From the NCBI GenBank assembly GCA_032622095.1, contig CP136061.1, forward strand, positions 172,179,107-172,243,106: a DNA stretch of 64,000 nt. Direction: 5' to 3'. Below are positions 12,711 through 27,742 of this stretch, one piece after another (positions within the stretch are counted from its first letter, which is position 1; every line of letters begins with the position of its first letter). Source of the stretch: Siphonodentalium dalli (lineage: Eukaryota > Mollusca > Scaphopoda > Gadilida > Siphonodentaliidae). The notes under the pieces are model-generated. The model ran no database searches and was not told where the DNA came from. It worked only from the letters and a program-made list of their open reading frames with translations. The position numbers and the translations under genes are program-made.

Positions 12711-14360
12711 TGGGGATTCCTATATATGTATGTGGTGGTGATACATATATATGTGTGTGGCGGGGATACCTATATATGTATGTGGTGGGGATACCTATTT
12801 ATGTATGTGGTGGTGATACCTATAGATGCGTGTGGTGGTGATACCTATAGATGTGTCTGGCGGGGATACCTATAGATGTATGTGGTGGGGATACCTATAT
12901 ATGTATGTGGTGGGGATACATATAGATGTATGTGGTGGGGATACCTATTTATGTATGTGGTAGGGTTACCTATAGATGTATGTGGTGGGGATACATATAG
13001 ATGTATGTGGTGGTGATACCTATATATGTGAGTGGTGGGGATACATATAGATGTATGTGGTGGGGATACCTATATATGTGTGTGGAGAGAATACCTATAG
13101 ATGTGTGTGGCGGGGATCCCTATAGATGTATGTGGTGGGGATACCTATAGATGTATGTGGTGGGGATACCTATAGATGTATGTTGTGGTGATACCTATAG
13201 ATGTATGTGGAGGTGATACCTATAGATGTGTGTGGCGGGGATACCTATATGTGTGTGGTGGGGATACCTATAGATGTATGTGGTGGGGATACCTATATAT
13301 GTGTGTGGTGGGGATACCTATATATGTGTGTGGTGGGGACACCTATAGATGTATGTGGTGGGGATACCTATATATGTGTGTGGTGAGGATACCTATAGAT
13401 GTGTGTGGCGGGGATACATATAGATGTATGTGGTGGGGATACCTATAGATGTATGTGGTGGGGATACCTATAGATGTATGTGGTGGTGATAACTATAGAT
13501 GTATGTGGTGGTGATACCTATAGATGTATGTGGCGGGGATAACTATATATGTGTTTGGCGAGGAAACCTATGTATGTGTGTGGTGGGGATACCTATATAT
13601 GTATTTGGTGGGAATACCTATAGATGTGTGTGTTGGGGATACCTATATATGTATGTGGTGGGGATACCTATATATGTATGTGGTGGGGATACCTATATAT
13701 GTATGTGGTAGGGATACCTATAGATGTGTGTGGTGTGGATACCTATATATGTGTGTGGTGGGGATACCTATAGATGTGTGTGGTGGGGATACCTATATAT
13801 GTAAGTGGTGGGGATATCTATATATGTCTGCGGTGGGGACACCTATAGATGTATGTGGTGGGGATACCTATATATGTGTGTGGTGGGGATACATATAGAT
13901 GTATGTGGTGGGGATACCTATATATGTATGTGGTGGGGATACCTATATATGTGTGTGGTGGTGATTCCTATATATGTGTGTGGCGAGGATACCTATATAT
14001 GTGTGTGGTGGGGATACCTATATATGTGTGTGGTGGGGATACCTATAGATGTGTGTGGTGGGGATACCTTTATATGTAAGTGGTGGGGATATCTATATAT
14101 GTGTGCGGTGGGGATACCTATAGATGTATGTGGTGGGGATACCTATATATGTGTGTGGTGGGGATACATATAGATGTATGTGGTGGGGATACCTATATAT
14201 GTATGTGGTGGGGATACCTATATATGTGTGTGGTGGTGATACCTATATATGTATGTGGTGGGGATACCTATATATGTGTGTGGTGGTGATACCTATATAT
14301 GTGTGTGGCGAGGATACCTATATATGTATGTGGTGGGGATACCTATATATGATTATGGCG
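12711..14360 (+). repeat. Satellite domain 2 (mixed units)
   Basis: This is a transitional stretch with both TATAGATG and TATATATG units and few CpG units. It includes a tandem duplication of 275 bp (11 units): the GTAAGTGG, GATATCTATATATG and GTGCGGTGG series at 13,801 is repeated at 14,076. No gene was seen. Confidence 0.7.
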
Positions 14361-16120
14361 GGGATACCTATATATGTGTGTGGCGGGGAGACCTATATAT
14401 GTGTGTGGTGAGGAGACCTATATATGTGTGTGGCGGGGAGACCTATATATGTGTGTGGTGGGGATACCTATATATGTGTGTGGCGGGGATACCTATATAT
14501 GTATGTGGCGGGGAGACCTATGTATGTGTGTGGCGGGGATACCTATATATGTGTGTGGCGGGGAGACCTATATATGTGTGTGGCGGGGATACCTATATAT
14601 GTGTGTGGCGGGGAGACCTATATATGTATGTGGCTGGGAGACCTATATATGTGTGTGGCGGGGAGACCTATATATGTGTGTGGCGGGGATATCTATATAT
14701 GTATGTGGCGGGGATACCTATACATGTGTGTGGCGGGGATACCTATATATGTGTGTGGCGGGGAGACCTATATATGTGTGTGGCGGGGATACCTATATAT
14801 GTATGTGGCGGGGATACCTATACATGTGTGTGGCGGGGATACCTATATATGTGTGTGGCGTGGATACCTATAGATGTATGTGGCGGGGATACCTATATAT
14901 GTGTGTGTTGAGGAGACCTATATATGTGTGTGGCGGGGAGACCTATATATGTGTGTGGTGGGGATACCTCTATATGTATGTGGCGGGGAGACCTATATAT
15001 GTGTGTGGCGGGGATACCTATATATGTATGTGGCGGGGTTACCTATATATGTGTGTGGCAGGGGATACCTATATATGTGTGTGGCGGGGAGACCTATATA
15101 TGTGTGTGGCGGGGATACCTATATATGTGTGGTGGTGATACCTATATATGTGTGTGGTGGGGAGACCTATATATGTGTGTGGCGGGGATACCTATATATG
15201 TATGTGGTGAGGATACCTATATATGTATGTGGTGGGGATAACTATATATGTGTGTGTGTGTGGGGATACCTATATATGTATGTGGTGGGGATACCTATAT
15301 ATGTGTGTGGTGGGGATACCTATATATGTATGTGGTGGTGATACCTATATATGTGTGTGGTGGGGATACCTATATATGTATGTGGTGAGGATACCTATAT
15401 ATGTATGTGGTGAGGATACCTATATATGTATGTGGTGAGGATACCTATATATGTATGTGGTGGGGATACCTATATATGTGTGTGGCGGGGATACCTATAT
15501 ATGTATGTGGCGGGGATACCTATATATGTGTGTGGCGGGGATACCTATATATGTGTGTGGCGGGGAGACCTATATATGTGTGTGGCGGGGATACCTATAT
15601 ATGTGTGTGGCGGGGATACCTATATGTGTGTGTGGCGGGGATACCTATAGATGTGTGTGGCGGGGATACCTATATATGTATGTGGCGGGGATACCTATAT
15701 ATGTGTGTGGCGGGGATACCTATATATGTGTGTGGCGGGGAGACCTATATATGTGTGTGGCGGGGATACCTATATATGTGTGTGGCGGGGATACCTATAT
15801 ATGTGTGTGGCGGGGATACCTATAGATGTATGTGGCGGGGATGCCTATATATGTGTGTGTTGAGTAGACCTATATATGTGTGTGGCGGAGAGACCTATAT
15901 ATGTGTGTGGTGGGGATACCTATATATGTGTGTGGCGGGGATACCTATATATGTGTGTGGTGGGGATACCTATATATGATTGTGGCGGGGAGACCTATAT
16001 ATGTGTGTGGCTGGTATACCTATATATGTATGTGGCGGGGATACATATATATGTGTGTGGCGGGGATACATATATATGTGTGTGGCGGGGATACCTATAT
16101 ATGTGTTTGGCGGGGATACC
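14360..16120 (+). repeat. Satellite domain 3 (CpG-bearing GGCGGGG units)
   Basis: Most units here read GTGTGGCGGGGATACC or GTGTGGCGGGGAGACC, so nearly every repeat carries one CpG, whereas the common GGTGGGG unit has none. TATAGATG is almost absent, so all three plus frames stay open for several hundred bases. The nearly uniform variant over about 70 units points to local homogenisation by repeated unequal exchange. It contains no gene. Confidence 0.8.
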
Positions 16121-18077
16121 TATATATGTGTGGTGGTGATACCTATATATGTGTTTGGTGGGGAGACCTATATATGTGTGTGCCGGAGATACCTATATAT
16201 GTATGTGGTGAGGATACCTATATATATATGTGGTGGGGATACCTATATATGTGTTTGTGGGGATACCTATATATGTATGTGGTGGGGATACCTATATATG
16301 TGTGTGGTGGGGAAACTATATATGTATGTGGTGGTGATACGTATATATGTGTGTGGTGGGGATACCTATATATGTATGTGGGGAGGATACCTATATATGT
16401 ATGTGGTGAGGATACCTATATATGTGTGTTGTGGGGAGACCTATATCTGTGTGTGGAGAGGATACCTATATATGTGTGTGGCGGGGATACCTATATATGT
16501 GTGTGGCGGGGATACCTATATATGTGTATGGTGAGGATACCTATATATGTGTGTGGTGAGGATACCTATAGATGTATGTCATGGGGATACCTATAGATGT
16601 ATGTGGCGGGGATACCTATATATGTATGTGTTGGGGATAACTATAGATGTATGTGGCGGGGAGACCTATATATGTATGTGGCGGTGATACCTATATATGT
16701 GTGTGGTGGAGATACCTATATATATGTGTGTGGTGGGGATACCTATATATGTTTGTGGTGGTGATACCTATAGATGTGTGTGGTGGGGGATACCTATATA
16801 TGTATGTGGTGGGGATACCTATAGATGTGTTTGGTGGGGATAACTATATATGTATGTGGAGGGGATACCTATATGTGTAAGTGGTGGGGATACCTATAGA
16901 TGTATGTGGTGGGGTTACCTATATATGTATGTGGTGGTGATACCTATATATGTGTTTGGCGAGGATACCTATATATGTGTGTGGTGGGGATACCTATATA
17001 TGTATGTGGTGGTGATACCTTTAGATGTGTGTTGGGGATACCTATTCATGTATGTGGTGGGGATACCTATATATGTATGTGGTAGGGATACCTATATATG
17101 TATGTGGCGGGGATACCTATATAAATGTGTGGTGGTGATACCTATATATGTATGTGGTGGGAATACCTATATATGTATGTGGTGGGGATACCTATATATG
17201 TGTGTGGTGGTGATACCTATATATGTGTTTGGCGAGGATACCTATATATGTATGTGGTGGGGATACCTATATATGTATGTGGTGGGGATACCTATATATG
17301 TATGTGGTGGGGATACCTATATATATGTGTGGTGGTGATACCTATATATGTGTGTGGCGAGTATACCTATATATGTGTGTGGTGGGGATACCCATATATT
17401 TGTGTGGCGGGGATACCTATATATGTATGTGGTGGGGATACCTTTATATGTATGTGGAGGGGTGACCTATATATGTGTGGTGGTGGGGAGACCTATATAT
17501 GTGTGGTGAGGATACCTATATATGTATGTGGTGGGGATACCTATAGATGTGTGTGGTGGAGATACCTATATATGTATGTGGTGGGGATACCTATATCTAT
17601 ATATGTGTGTGGTGAGGATACCTATATATGTATGTGGTGGGGATACCTATATATGTGTGTGGCGGGGATACCTATATATGTATGTGGTGGGGATACCTAT
17701 ATATGTATTTGGCGGGGAGACCTATAGATGTATGTTGCGGGGATACCTATATATGTTTGTGGTGGGGATACCTATATATGTATGTGGCGGGGAGACCTAT
17801 AGATGTATGTGGTGGGGATACCTATATATGTATGTGGTGGTGATACCTATATATGTATGTGGCGGGGAGACCTATAGATGTGTGTGGCGGTGTTACCTAT
17901 AGATGTATGTGGCGGGGATACCTATATATGTATGTGGTGGTGATACCTATAGATGCATGTGGTGGTGATACCTATATATGTATGTGGTGGGGAGACCTAT
18001 AGCTGTATGTGGCGGGGATACCTATATATGTGTGTGGTGGGGAGACTTATATATGTGTGTCGTGGTGATACCTATAG
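16120..18077 (+). repeat. Entry of the higher-order region: diverged L/S-like segments
   Basis: The left part (about 15,880-16,600) matches the interior of the L unit (GGTGGGGAAACT, GTGTTTGTGGGG, TATATCTGTGTGTGGAGAGG). The right part (about 17,020-18,077) carries the S-beta signature CCTTTAGATGTGTGTTGGGG and CCTATTCATG, then CGAGTATACC at 17,358 and the short GTGTGGTGGTGGGGAGACC form. It is a partial and more diverged copy at the edge of the homogenised region. Confidence 0.7.
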
Positions 18078-20518
18078 ATGTATGTGGTGGGGATACCTAT
18101 AGATGTATGTGGTGGTGATACCTATAGATCTATGTGGTGGGGATACCTATATATGTATGTGGTGAGGATACCTATATATGTGTGTGGTGAGGATACCTAT
18201 ATATGTATGTGGTGGGGATACCTATATATGTGTGTGGTGGGGATACCTATATATGTATGTGGTGGGGATACCTATATATGTATTTGGCGGGGAGACCTAT
18301 ATATGTATGTGGCCGGGAAACCTATATATGTTTGTGGTGGGGATACCTACATATGTATGTGCCGGGGATACATATATATGTATATGGTGGGGATACGTAT
18401 ATATTTATGTAGTGGGGATACATATATATGTATGTGGCGGGGAGACATATATATGTATGTGGCGGGGATACCTATAGATGTATGTGGTGGGGTTACCTAT
18501 ATATGTGTGTGGCGGGTATACCTATATATGTGTGTGGTGGCGATACCTATATATGTGTGTGGCGGGGATACCTATATATGTGTGTGGTGGGGATACCTAT
18601 ATATGATTGTGGCGGGGAGACCTATATATGTGTGTGGTGGTGATACCTATATATATGTGTGGCGGGGATACCTATATATGTGTGGTGGTGATACCTATAT
18701 ATGTGTGTGGTGGGGAGACCTATATATGTGTGTGGCGGAGATACCTATATATGTATGTGGTGAGGATACCTATATATGTACGTGGTGGGGATACCTATAT
18801 ATGTGTGTTTGTGGGGATACCTATATATGTATGTGGTGGGGATACCTATATATGTGTGTGGTGGGGAAACTATATATGTATGTGGTGGTGATACGTATAT
18901 ATGTGTGTGGTGGGGATACCTATATATGTATGTGGTGAGGATACCTATATATGTATGTGGTGAGGATACCTATATATGTGTGTTGTGGGGAGACCTATAT
19001 CTGTGTGTGGAGAGGATACCTATATATGTGTGTGGCGGGGATACCTATATATGTGTGTGGCGGTGATACCTATATATGTGTATGGTGAGGATACCTATAT
19101 ATGTGTGTGGTGAGGATACCTATAGATGTATGTGGTGCGGATACCTATAGATGTATGTGGCGGGGATACCTATATATGTATGTGTTGGGGATACATATAG
19201 ATGTATGTGGCGGGGAGACCTATATATGTATGTGGCGGTGATACCTATATATGTGTGTGGTGGTGATACCTATATATATGTGTGTGGTGGGAATACCTAT
19301 ATATGTGTGTGGTGGGGATACCTATATATGTATATGGTGGGGTTACCTATATATGTATGTGGTGGTGATACCTATATATGTGTTTGGCGAGGATACCTAT
19401 ATATGTGTGTGGTGGGGATACCTATATATGTATGTGGTGGGAATACCTATAGATGTGTGTGTTGGGGATACCTATTCATGTATGTGGTGGGGATACCTAT
19501 ATATGTATGTGGTGGGGATACCTATATATGTATGTGGTGGGGATACCTATATATATGTGTGGTGGTGATACCTATATATGTATGTGATGGGGATACCTAT
19601 ATATGTATGTGGTGGGGATACCTAGATATATGTGTGGTGGTGATACCTATATATGTGTGTGGCGAGGATACCTATATATGTATGTGGTGGGGATACCTAT
19701 ATATGTATGTGGTGGGGATACCTATATATGTATGTGGTGGGGATACCTATATATATGTGTGGTGGTGATACCTATATATCTGTGTGGCGAGTATACCTAT
19801 ATATGTGTGTGGTGGGGATACCTATATATTTGTGTGGCGGGGATACCTATATATGTATGTGGTGGGGATACCTATATATGTATGTGGAGGGGTGACCTAT
19901 ATATGTGTGGTGGTGGTGGGGAGACCTATATATGTGTGTGGTGAGGATACCTATATATGTATGTGGTGGGGATACATATAGATGTGTGTGGTGGAGATAC
20001 CTATATATGTATGTGGTGGGGATACCTATATCTATATATGTGTGTGGTGAGGATACCTTTGTATGTATGTGGTGGGGATACCAATATATGTGTGTGGCGG
20101 GGATACCTATATATGTATGTGGTGGGGATACCTATATATGTATTTGGCGGGGAGATCTATAGATGTATGTTGCGGGAATACCTATATATGTTTGTGGTGG
20201 GGATACCTATATATGTATGTGGCGGGGAGACCTATAGATGTATGTGGTGGGGATACCTATATATGTATGTGGCGGGGATACCTATATATGTATGTGGCGG
20301 GGAGACCTATAGATGTGTGTGGCGGGGTTACATATAGATGTATGTGGCGGGGATACCTATATATGTATGTGGTGGTGATACCAATAGATGCATGTGGTGG
20401 GGAGACTTATATATGTATGTGGTGGGGAGACCTACATGTATAGCTGTATGTGGCGGGGATACCTATATATGTGTGTGGTGGGGAGACTTATATATGTGTG
20501 TCGTGGTGATACCTATAT
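18078..20518 (+). repeat. Higher-order unit L1 (2,441 bp)
   Basis: This is the first full L unit. Unit heads are set at the ATG after GTGTGTCGTGGTGATACC. L units differ from S units by about 573 bp of extra satellite between the GTGAGG pair and the GTGTTTGTGGGG unit. That segment holds the GGCCGGGAAACC, GTGCCGGGG and ATGTAGTGG markers. Compared with full L copies, L1 lacks about 50 bp near 19,330. Confidence 0.8.
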
Positions 20519-22605
20519 ATGTATGTGGTGGGGATACCTATAGATGTATGTGGTGGTGATACCTATAGATCTATGTGGTGGGGATACCTATATATGTATG
20601 TGGTGAGGATACCTATATATGTGTGTGGTGAGGATACCTATATATGTATGTGGTGGGGATACCTATATATGTGTGTTTGTGGGGATACCTATATATGTAT
20701 GTGGTGGGGATACATATATATGTGTGTGGTGGGGAAACTATATATGTATGTGGTGGTGATACGTATATATGTGTGTGGTGGGGATACCTATATATGTATG
20801 TGGTGAGGATACCTATATATGTATGTGGTGAGGATACCTATATATGTGTGTTGTGGGGAGACCTATATCTGTGTGTGGAGAGGATACCTATATATGTGTG
20901 TGGCGGGGATACCTATATATGTGTGTGGCGGTGATACCTATATATGTGTATGGTGAGGATACCTATATATGTGTGTGGTGAGGATACCTATAGATGTATG
21001 TGGTGCGGATACCTATAGATGTATGTGGCGGGGATACCTATATATGTATGTGTTGGGGATACATATAGATGTATGTGGCGGGGAGACCTATATATGTATG
21101 TGGCGGTGATACCTATATATGTGTGTGGTGGTGATACCTATATATATGTGTGTGGTGGGAATACCTATATATGTGTGTGGTGGGGATACCTATATATGTA
21201 TATGGTGGGGATACCTATATATGTATGTGGTGGGGATACCTATATATGTATGTGGTGGGGTTACCTATATATGTATGTGGTGGTGATACCTATATATGTG
21301 TTTGGCGAGGATACCTATATATGTGTGTGGTGGGGATACCTATATATGTATGTGGTGGGTATACCTATAGATGTGTGTGTTGGGGATACCTATTCATGTA
21401 TGTTGTGGGGATACCTATATATGTATGTGGTGGGGATACCTATATATGTATGTGGTGGGGATACCTATATATATGTGTGGTGGTGATACCTATATATGTA
21501 TGTGGTGGGGATACCTATATATGTATGTGGTGGGGATACCTATATATATGTGTGGTGGTGATACCTATATATGTGTGTGGCGAGGATACCTATATATGTA
21601 TGTGGTGGGGATACCTATATATGTATGTGGTGGGGATACCTATATATGTATGTGGTGGGGATACCTATATATATGTGTGGTGGTGATACCTATATATCTG
21701 TGTGGCGAGTATACCGATATATGTGTGTGGTGGGGATACCTATATATTTGTGTGGCGGGGATACCTATATATGTATGTGGTGGGGATACCTATATATGTA
21801 TGTGGAGGGGTGACCTATATATGTGTGGTGGTGGTGGGGAGACCTATATATGTGTGTGGTGAGGATACCTATATATGTATGTGGTGGGGATACATATAGA
21901 TGTGTGTGGTGGAGATACCTATATATGTATGTGGTGGGGATACCTATATCTATATATGTGTGTGGTGAGGATACCTATATATGTATGTGGTGGGGATACC
22001 TATATATGTGTGTGGCGGGGATACCTATATATGTATGTGGTGGGGATACCTATATATGTATTTGGCGGGGAGACCTATAGATGTATGTTGCGGGGATACC
22101 TATATATGTTTGTGGTGGGGATACCTATATATGTATGTGGCGGGGAGACCTATAGATGTATGTGGTGGGGATACCTATATATGTGTGTGGCGGGGATACC
22201 TATATATGTATGTGGTGGGGATACCTATATATGTATTTGGCGGGGAGACCTATAGATGTATGTTGCGGGGATACCTATATATGTTTGTGGTGGGGATACC
22301 TATATATGTATGTGGCGGGGAGACCTATAGATGTATGTGGTGGGGATACCTATATATGTATGTGGTGGTGATACCTATATATGTATGTGGCGGGGAGACC
22401 TATAGATGTGTGTGGCGGTGTTACCTATAGATGTATGTGGCGGGGATACCTATATATGTATGTGGTGGTGATACCTATAGATGCATGTGGTGGTGATACC
22501 TATATATGTATGTGGTGGGGAGACCTATAGCTGTATGTGGCGGGGATACCTATATATGTGTGTGGTGGGGAGACTTATATATGTGTGTCGTGGTGATACC
22601 TATAG
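20519..22605 (+). repeat. Higher-order unit S1, S-alpha type (2,087 bp)
   Basis: This short unit lacks the 573-bp L segment. The S-alpha signature is GTATGTTGTGGGG after CCTATTCATG, plus CGAGTATACCGATATATG. It also contains a doubled tail segment of about 175 bp. Confidence 0.8.
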
Positions 22606-23629
22606 ATGTATGTGGTGGGGATACCTATAGATGTATGTGGTGGTGATACCTATAGATCTATGTGGTGGGGATACCTATATATGTATGTGGTGAGGATACC
22701 TATATATGTGTGTGGTGAGGATACCTATATATGTATGTGGTGGGGATACCTATATATGTGTGTGGTGGGGATACCTATATATGTATGTGGTGGGGATACC
22801 TATATATGTATTTGGCGGGGAGACCTATATATGTATGTGGCCGGGAAACCTATATATGTTTGTGGTGGGGATACCTACATATGTATGTGCCGGGGATACA
22901 TATATATGTATATGGTGGGGATACGTATATATTTATGTAGTGGGGATACATATATATGTATGTGGCGGGGAGACATATATATGTATGTGGCGGGGATACC
23001 TATAGATGTATGTGGTGGGGATACCTATATATGTGTGTGGCGGGTATACCTATATATGTGTGTGGTGGGGATACCTATATATGTGTGTGGCGGGGATACC
23101 TATATATGTGTGTGGTGGGGATACCTATATATGATTGTGGCGGGGAGACCTATATATGTGTGTGGTGGTGATACCTATATATATGTGTGGCGGGGATACC
23201 TATATATGTGTGGTGGTGATACCTATATATGTGTGTGGTGGGGAGACCTATATATGTGTGTGGCGGAGATACCTATATATGTATGTGGTGAGGATACCTA
23301 TATATGTACATGGTGGGGATACCTATATATGTGTGTTTGTGGGGATACCTATATATGTATATGGTGGGGATACCTATATATGTATGTGGTGGTGATACCT
23401 ATATATGTATGTGGCGGGGAGACCTATAGATGTGTGTGGCGGTGTTACCTATAGATGTATGTGGCGGGGATACCTATATATGTATGTGGTGGTGATACCT
23501 ATAGATGCATGTGGTGGTGATACCTATATATGTATGTGGTGGGGAGACCTATAGCTGTATGTGGCGGGGATACCTATATATGTGTGTGGTGGGGAGACTT
23601 ATATATGTGTGTCGTGGTGATACCTATAG
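22606..23629 (+). repeat. Truncated L unit (1,024 bp)
   Basis: The unit has the L head and the L-specific segment, but at about 23,358-23,400 it jumps from the GTGTTTGTGGGG unit straight to the tail (GGCGGTGTTACC at about 23,437). About 1.46 kb of the usual unit is missing. A full L unit follows directly, so this is probably a product of unequal exchange. Confidence 0.8.
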
Positions 23630-26089
23630 ATGTATGTGGTGGGGATACCTATAGATGTATGTGGTGGTGATACCTATAGATCTATGTGGTGGGGATACCT
23701 ATATATGTATGTGGTGAGGATACCTATATATGTGTGTGGTGAGGATACCTATATATGTATGTGGTGGGGATACCTATATATGTGTGTGGTGGGGATACCT
23801 ATATATGTATGTGGTGGGGATACCTATATATGTATTTGGCGGGGAGACCTATATATGTATGTGGCCGGGAAACCTATATATGTTTGTGGTGGGGATACCT
23901 ACATATGTATGTGCCGGGGATACATATATATGTATATGGTGGGGATACGTATATATTTATGTAGTGGGGATACATATATATGTATGTGGCGGGGAGACAT
24001 ATATATGTATGTGGCGGGGATACCTATAGATGTATGTGGTGGGGATACCTATATATGTGTGTGGCGGGTATACCTATATATGTGTGTGGTGGGGATACCT
24101 ATATATGTGTGTGGCGGGGATACCTATATATGTGTGTGGTGGGGATACCTATATATGATTGTGGCGGGGAGACCTATATATGTGTGTGGTGGTGATACCT
24201 ATATATATGTGTGGCGGGGATACCTATATATGTGTGGTGGTGATACCTATATATGTGTGTGGTGGGGAGACCTATATATGTGTGTGGCGGAGATACCTAT
24301 ATATGTATGTGGTGAGGATACCTATATATGTACGTGGTGGGGATACCTATATATGTGTGTTTGTGGGGATACCTATATATGTATGTGGTGGGGATACCTA
24401 TATATGTGTGTGGTGGGGAAACTATATATGTATGTGGTGGTGATACGTATATATGTGTGTGGTGGGGATACCTATATATGTATGTGGTGAGGATACCTAT
24501 ATATGTGTGTTGTGGGGAGACCTATATCTGTGTGTGGAGAGGATACCTATATATGTGTGTGGCGGGGATACCTATATATGTGTGTGGCGGTGATACCTAT
24601 ATATGTGTATGGTGAGGATACCTATATATGTGTGTGGTGAGGATACCTATAGATGTATGTGGTGCGGATACCTATAGATGTATGTGGCGGGGATACCTAT
24701 ATATGTATGTGTTGGGGATACATATAGATGTATGTGGCGGGGAGACCTATATATGTATGTGGCGGTGATACCTATATATGTGTGTGGTGGTGATACCTAT
24801 ATATATGTGTGTGGTGGGAATACCTATATATGTGTGTGGTGGGGATACCTATATATGTATATGGTGGGGATACCTATATATGTATGTGGTGGGGATACCT
24901 ATATATGTATGTGGTGGGGTTACCTATATATGTATGTGGTGGTGATACCTATATATGAGTTTGGCGAGGATACCTATATATGTGTGTGGTGGGGATACCT
25001 ATATATGTATGTGGTGGGAATACCTATAGATGTGTGTGTTGGGGATACCTATTCATGTATGTGGTGGGGATACCTATATATGTATGTGGTGGGGATACCT
25101 ATATATGTATGTGGTGGGGATACCTATATATATGTGTGGTGGTGATACCTATATATGTATGTGGTGGGGATACCTATATATGTATGTGGTGGGGATACCT
25201 ATATATATGTGTGGTGGCGATACCTATATATGTGTGTGGCGAGGATACCTATATATGTATGTGGTGGGGATACCTATATATGTATGTGGTGGGGATACCT
25301 ATATATGTATGTGGTGGGGATACCTATATATATGTGTGGTGGTGATACCTATATATCTGTGTGGCGAGTATACCTATATATGTGTGTGGTGGGGATACCT
25401 ATATATTTGTGTGGCGGGGATACCTATATATGTATGTGGTGGGGATACCTATATATGTATGTGGAGGGGTGACCTATATATGTGTGGTGGTGGTGGGGAG
25501 ACCTATATATGTGTGTGGTGAGGATACCTATATATGTATGTGGTGGGGATACATATAGATGTGTGTGGTGGAGATACCTATATATGTATGTGGTGGGGAT
25601 ACCTATATCTATATATGTGTGTGGTGAGGATACCTTTGTATGTATGTGGTGGGGATACCTATATATGTGTGTGGCGGGGATACCTATATATGTATGTGGT
25701 GGGGATACCTATATATGTATTTGGCGGGGAGACCTATAGATGTATGTTGCGGGAATACCTATATATGTTTGTGGTGGGGATACCTATATATGTATGTGGC
25801 GGGGAGACCTATAGATGTATGTGGTGGGGATACCTATATATGTATGTGGCGGGGATACCTATATATGTATGTGGCGGGGAGACCTATAGATGTGTGTGGC
25901 GGGGTTACATATAGATGTATGTGGCGGGGATACCTATATATGTATGTGGTGGTGATACCTATAGATGCATGTGGTGGGGAGACTTATATATGTATGTGGT
26001 GGGGAGACCTATAGCTGTATGTGGCGGGGATACCTATATATGTGTGTGGTGGGGAGACTTATATATGTGTGTCGTGGTGATACCTATAT
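23630..26089 (+). repeat. Higher-order unit L2 (2,460 bp)
   Basis: This is an L unit nearly identical to L1 and L6. One 25-bp GTGAGG unit is missing at about 24,490, and a private GAGTTTGGCGAGG replaces GTGTTTGGCGAGG at about 24,958. Confidence 0.8.
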
Positions 26090-27742
26090 ATGTATGTGGT
26101 GGGGATACCTATAGATGTATGTGGTGGTGATACCTATAGATCTATGTGGTGGGGATACCTATATATGTATGTGGTGAGGATACCTATATATGTGTGTGGT
26201 GAGGATACCTATATATGTATGTGGTGGGGATACCAATATATGTGTGTTTGTGGGGATACCTATATATGTATGTGGTGGGGATACATATATATGTGTGTGG
26301 TGGGGAAACTATATATGTATGTGGTGGTGATACGTATATATGTGTGTGGTGGGGATACCTATATATGTATGTGGTGAGGATACCTATATATGTATGTGGT
26401 GAGGATACCTATATATGTGTGTTGTGGGGAGACCTATATCTGTGTGTGGAGAGGATACCTATATATGTGTGTGGCGGGGATACCTATATATGTGTGTGGC
26501 GGTGATACCTATATATGTGTATGGTGAGGATACCTATATATGTGTGTGGTGAGGATACCTATAGATGTATGTGGTGCGGATACCTATAGATGTATGTGGC
26601 GGGGATACCTATATATGTATGTGTTGGGGATACATATAGATGTGTGTGGTGGGGATACCTATATATGTATGTGGTGGGAATACCTTTAGATGTGTGTTGG
26701 GGATACCTATTCATGTATGTGGTGGGGATACCTATATATGTATGTGGTGGGGATACCTATATATGTATGTGGTGGGGATACCTATATAAATGTGTGGTGG
26801 TGATACCTATATATGTATGTGGTGGGAATACCTATATATGTATGTGGTGGGGATACCTATATATGTGTGTGGTGGTGATACCTATATATGTGTTTGGCGA
26901 GGATACCTATATATGTATGTGGTGGGGATACCTATATATGTATGTGGTGGGGATACCTATATATGTATGTGGTGGGGATACCTATATATATGTGTGGTGG
27001 TGATACCTATATATGTGTGTGGCGAGTATACCTATATATGTGTGTGGTGGGGATACCCATATATTTGTGTGGCGGGGATACCTATATATGTATGTGGTGG
27101 GGATACCTATATATGTATGTGGAGGGGTGACCTATATATGTGTGGTGGTGGGGAGACCTATATATGTGTGGTGAGGATACCTATATATGTATGTGGTGGG
27201 GATACCTATAGATGTGTGTGGTGGAGATACCTATATATGTATGTGGTGGGGATACCTATATCTATATATGTGTGTGGTGAGGATACCTATATATGTATGT
27301 GGTGGGGATACCTATATATGTGTGTGGCGGGGATACCTATATATGTATGTGGTGGGGATACCTATATATGTATTTGGCGGGGAGACCTATAGATGTATGT
27401 TGCGGGGATACCTATATATGTTTGTGGTGGGGATACCTATATATGTATGTGGCGGGGAGACCTATAGATGTATGTGGTGGGGATACCTATATATGTATGT
27501 GGTGGTGATACCTATATATGTATGTGGCGGGGAGACCTATAGATGTGTGTGGCGGTGTTACCTATAGATGTATGTGGCGGGGATACCTATATATGTATGT
27601 GGTGGTGATACCTATAGATGCATGTGGTGGTGATACCTATATATTTATGTGGTGGGGAGACCTATAGCTGTATGTGGCGGGGATACCTATATATGTGTGT
27701 GGTGGGGAGACTTTTATATGTGTGTCGTGGTGATACCTATAG
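26090..27742 (+). repeat. Higher-order unit S2, S-beta type (1,653 bp)
   Basis: This short unit carries the S-beta signature CCTTTAGATGTGTGTTGGGG. Compared with S-alpha it lacks about 253 bp at about 26,641 and about 180 bp further on, after CGAGTATACC at 27,023. S3 carries exactly the same two deletions. Confidence 0.8.

Noticed and set aside
18078-18938. 286-codon open frame that recurs in each L unit and looks like a conserved gene family
   Set aside because: The recurrence comes from the higher-order repeat, not from selection. One copy has a +1 G (about 32,040) and others have deletions that are tolerated because all frames are open.
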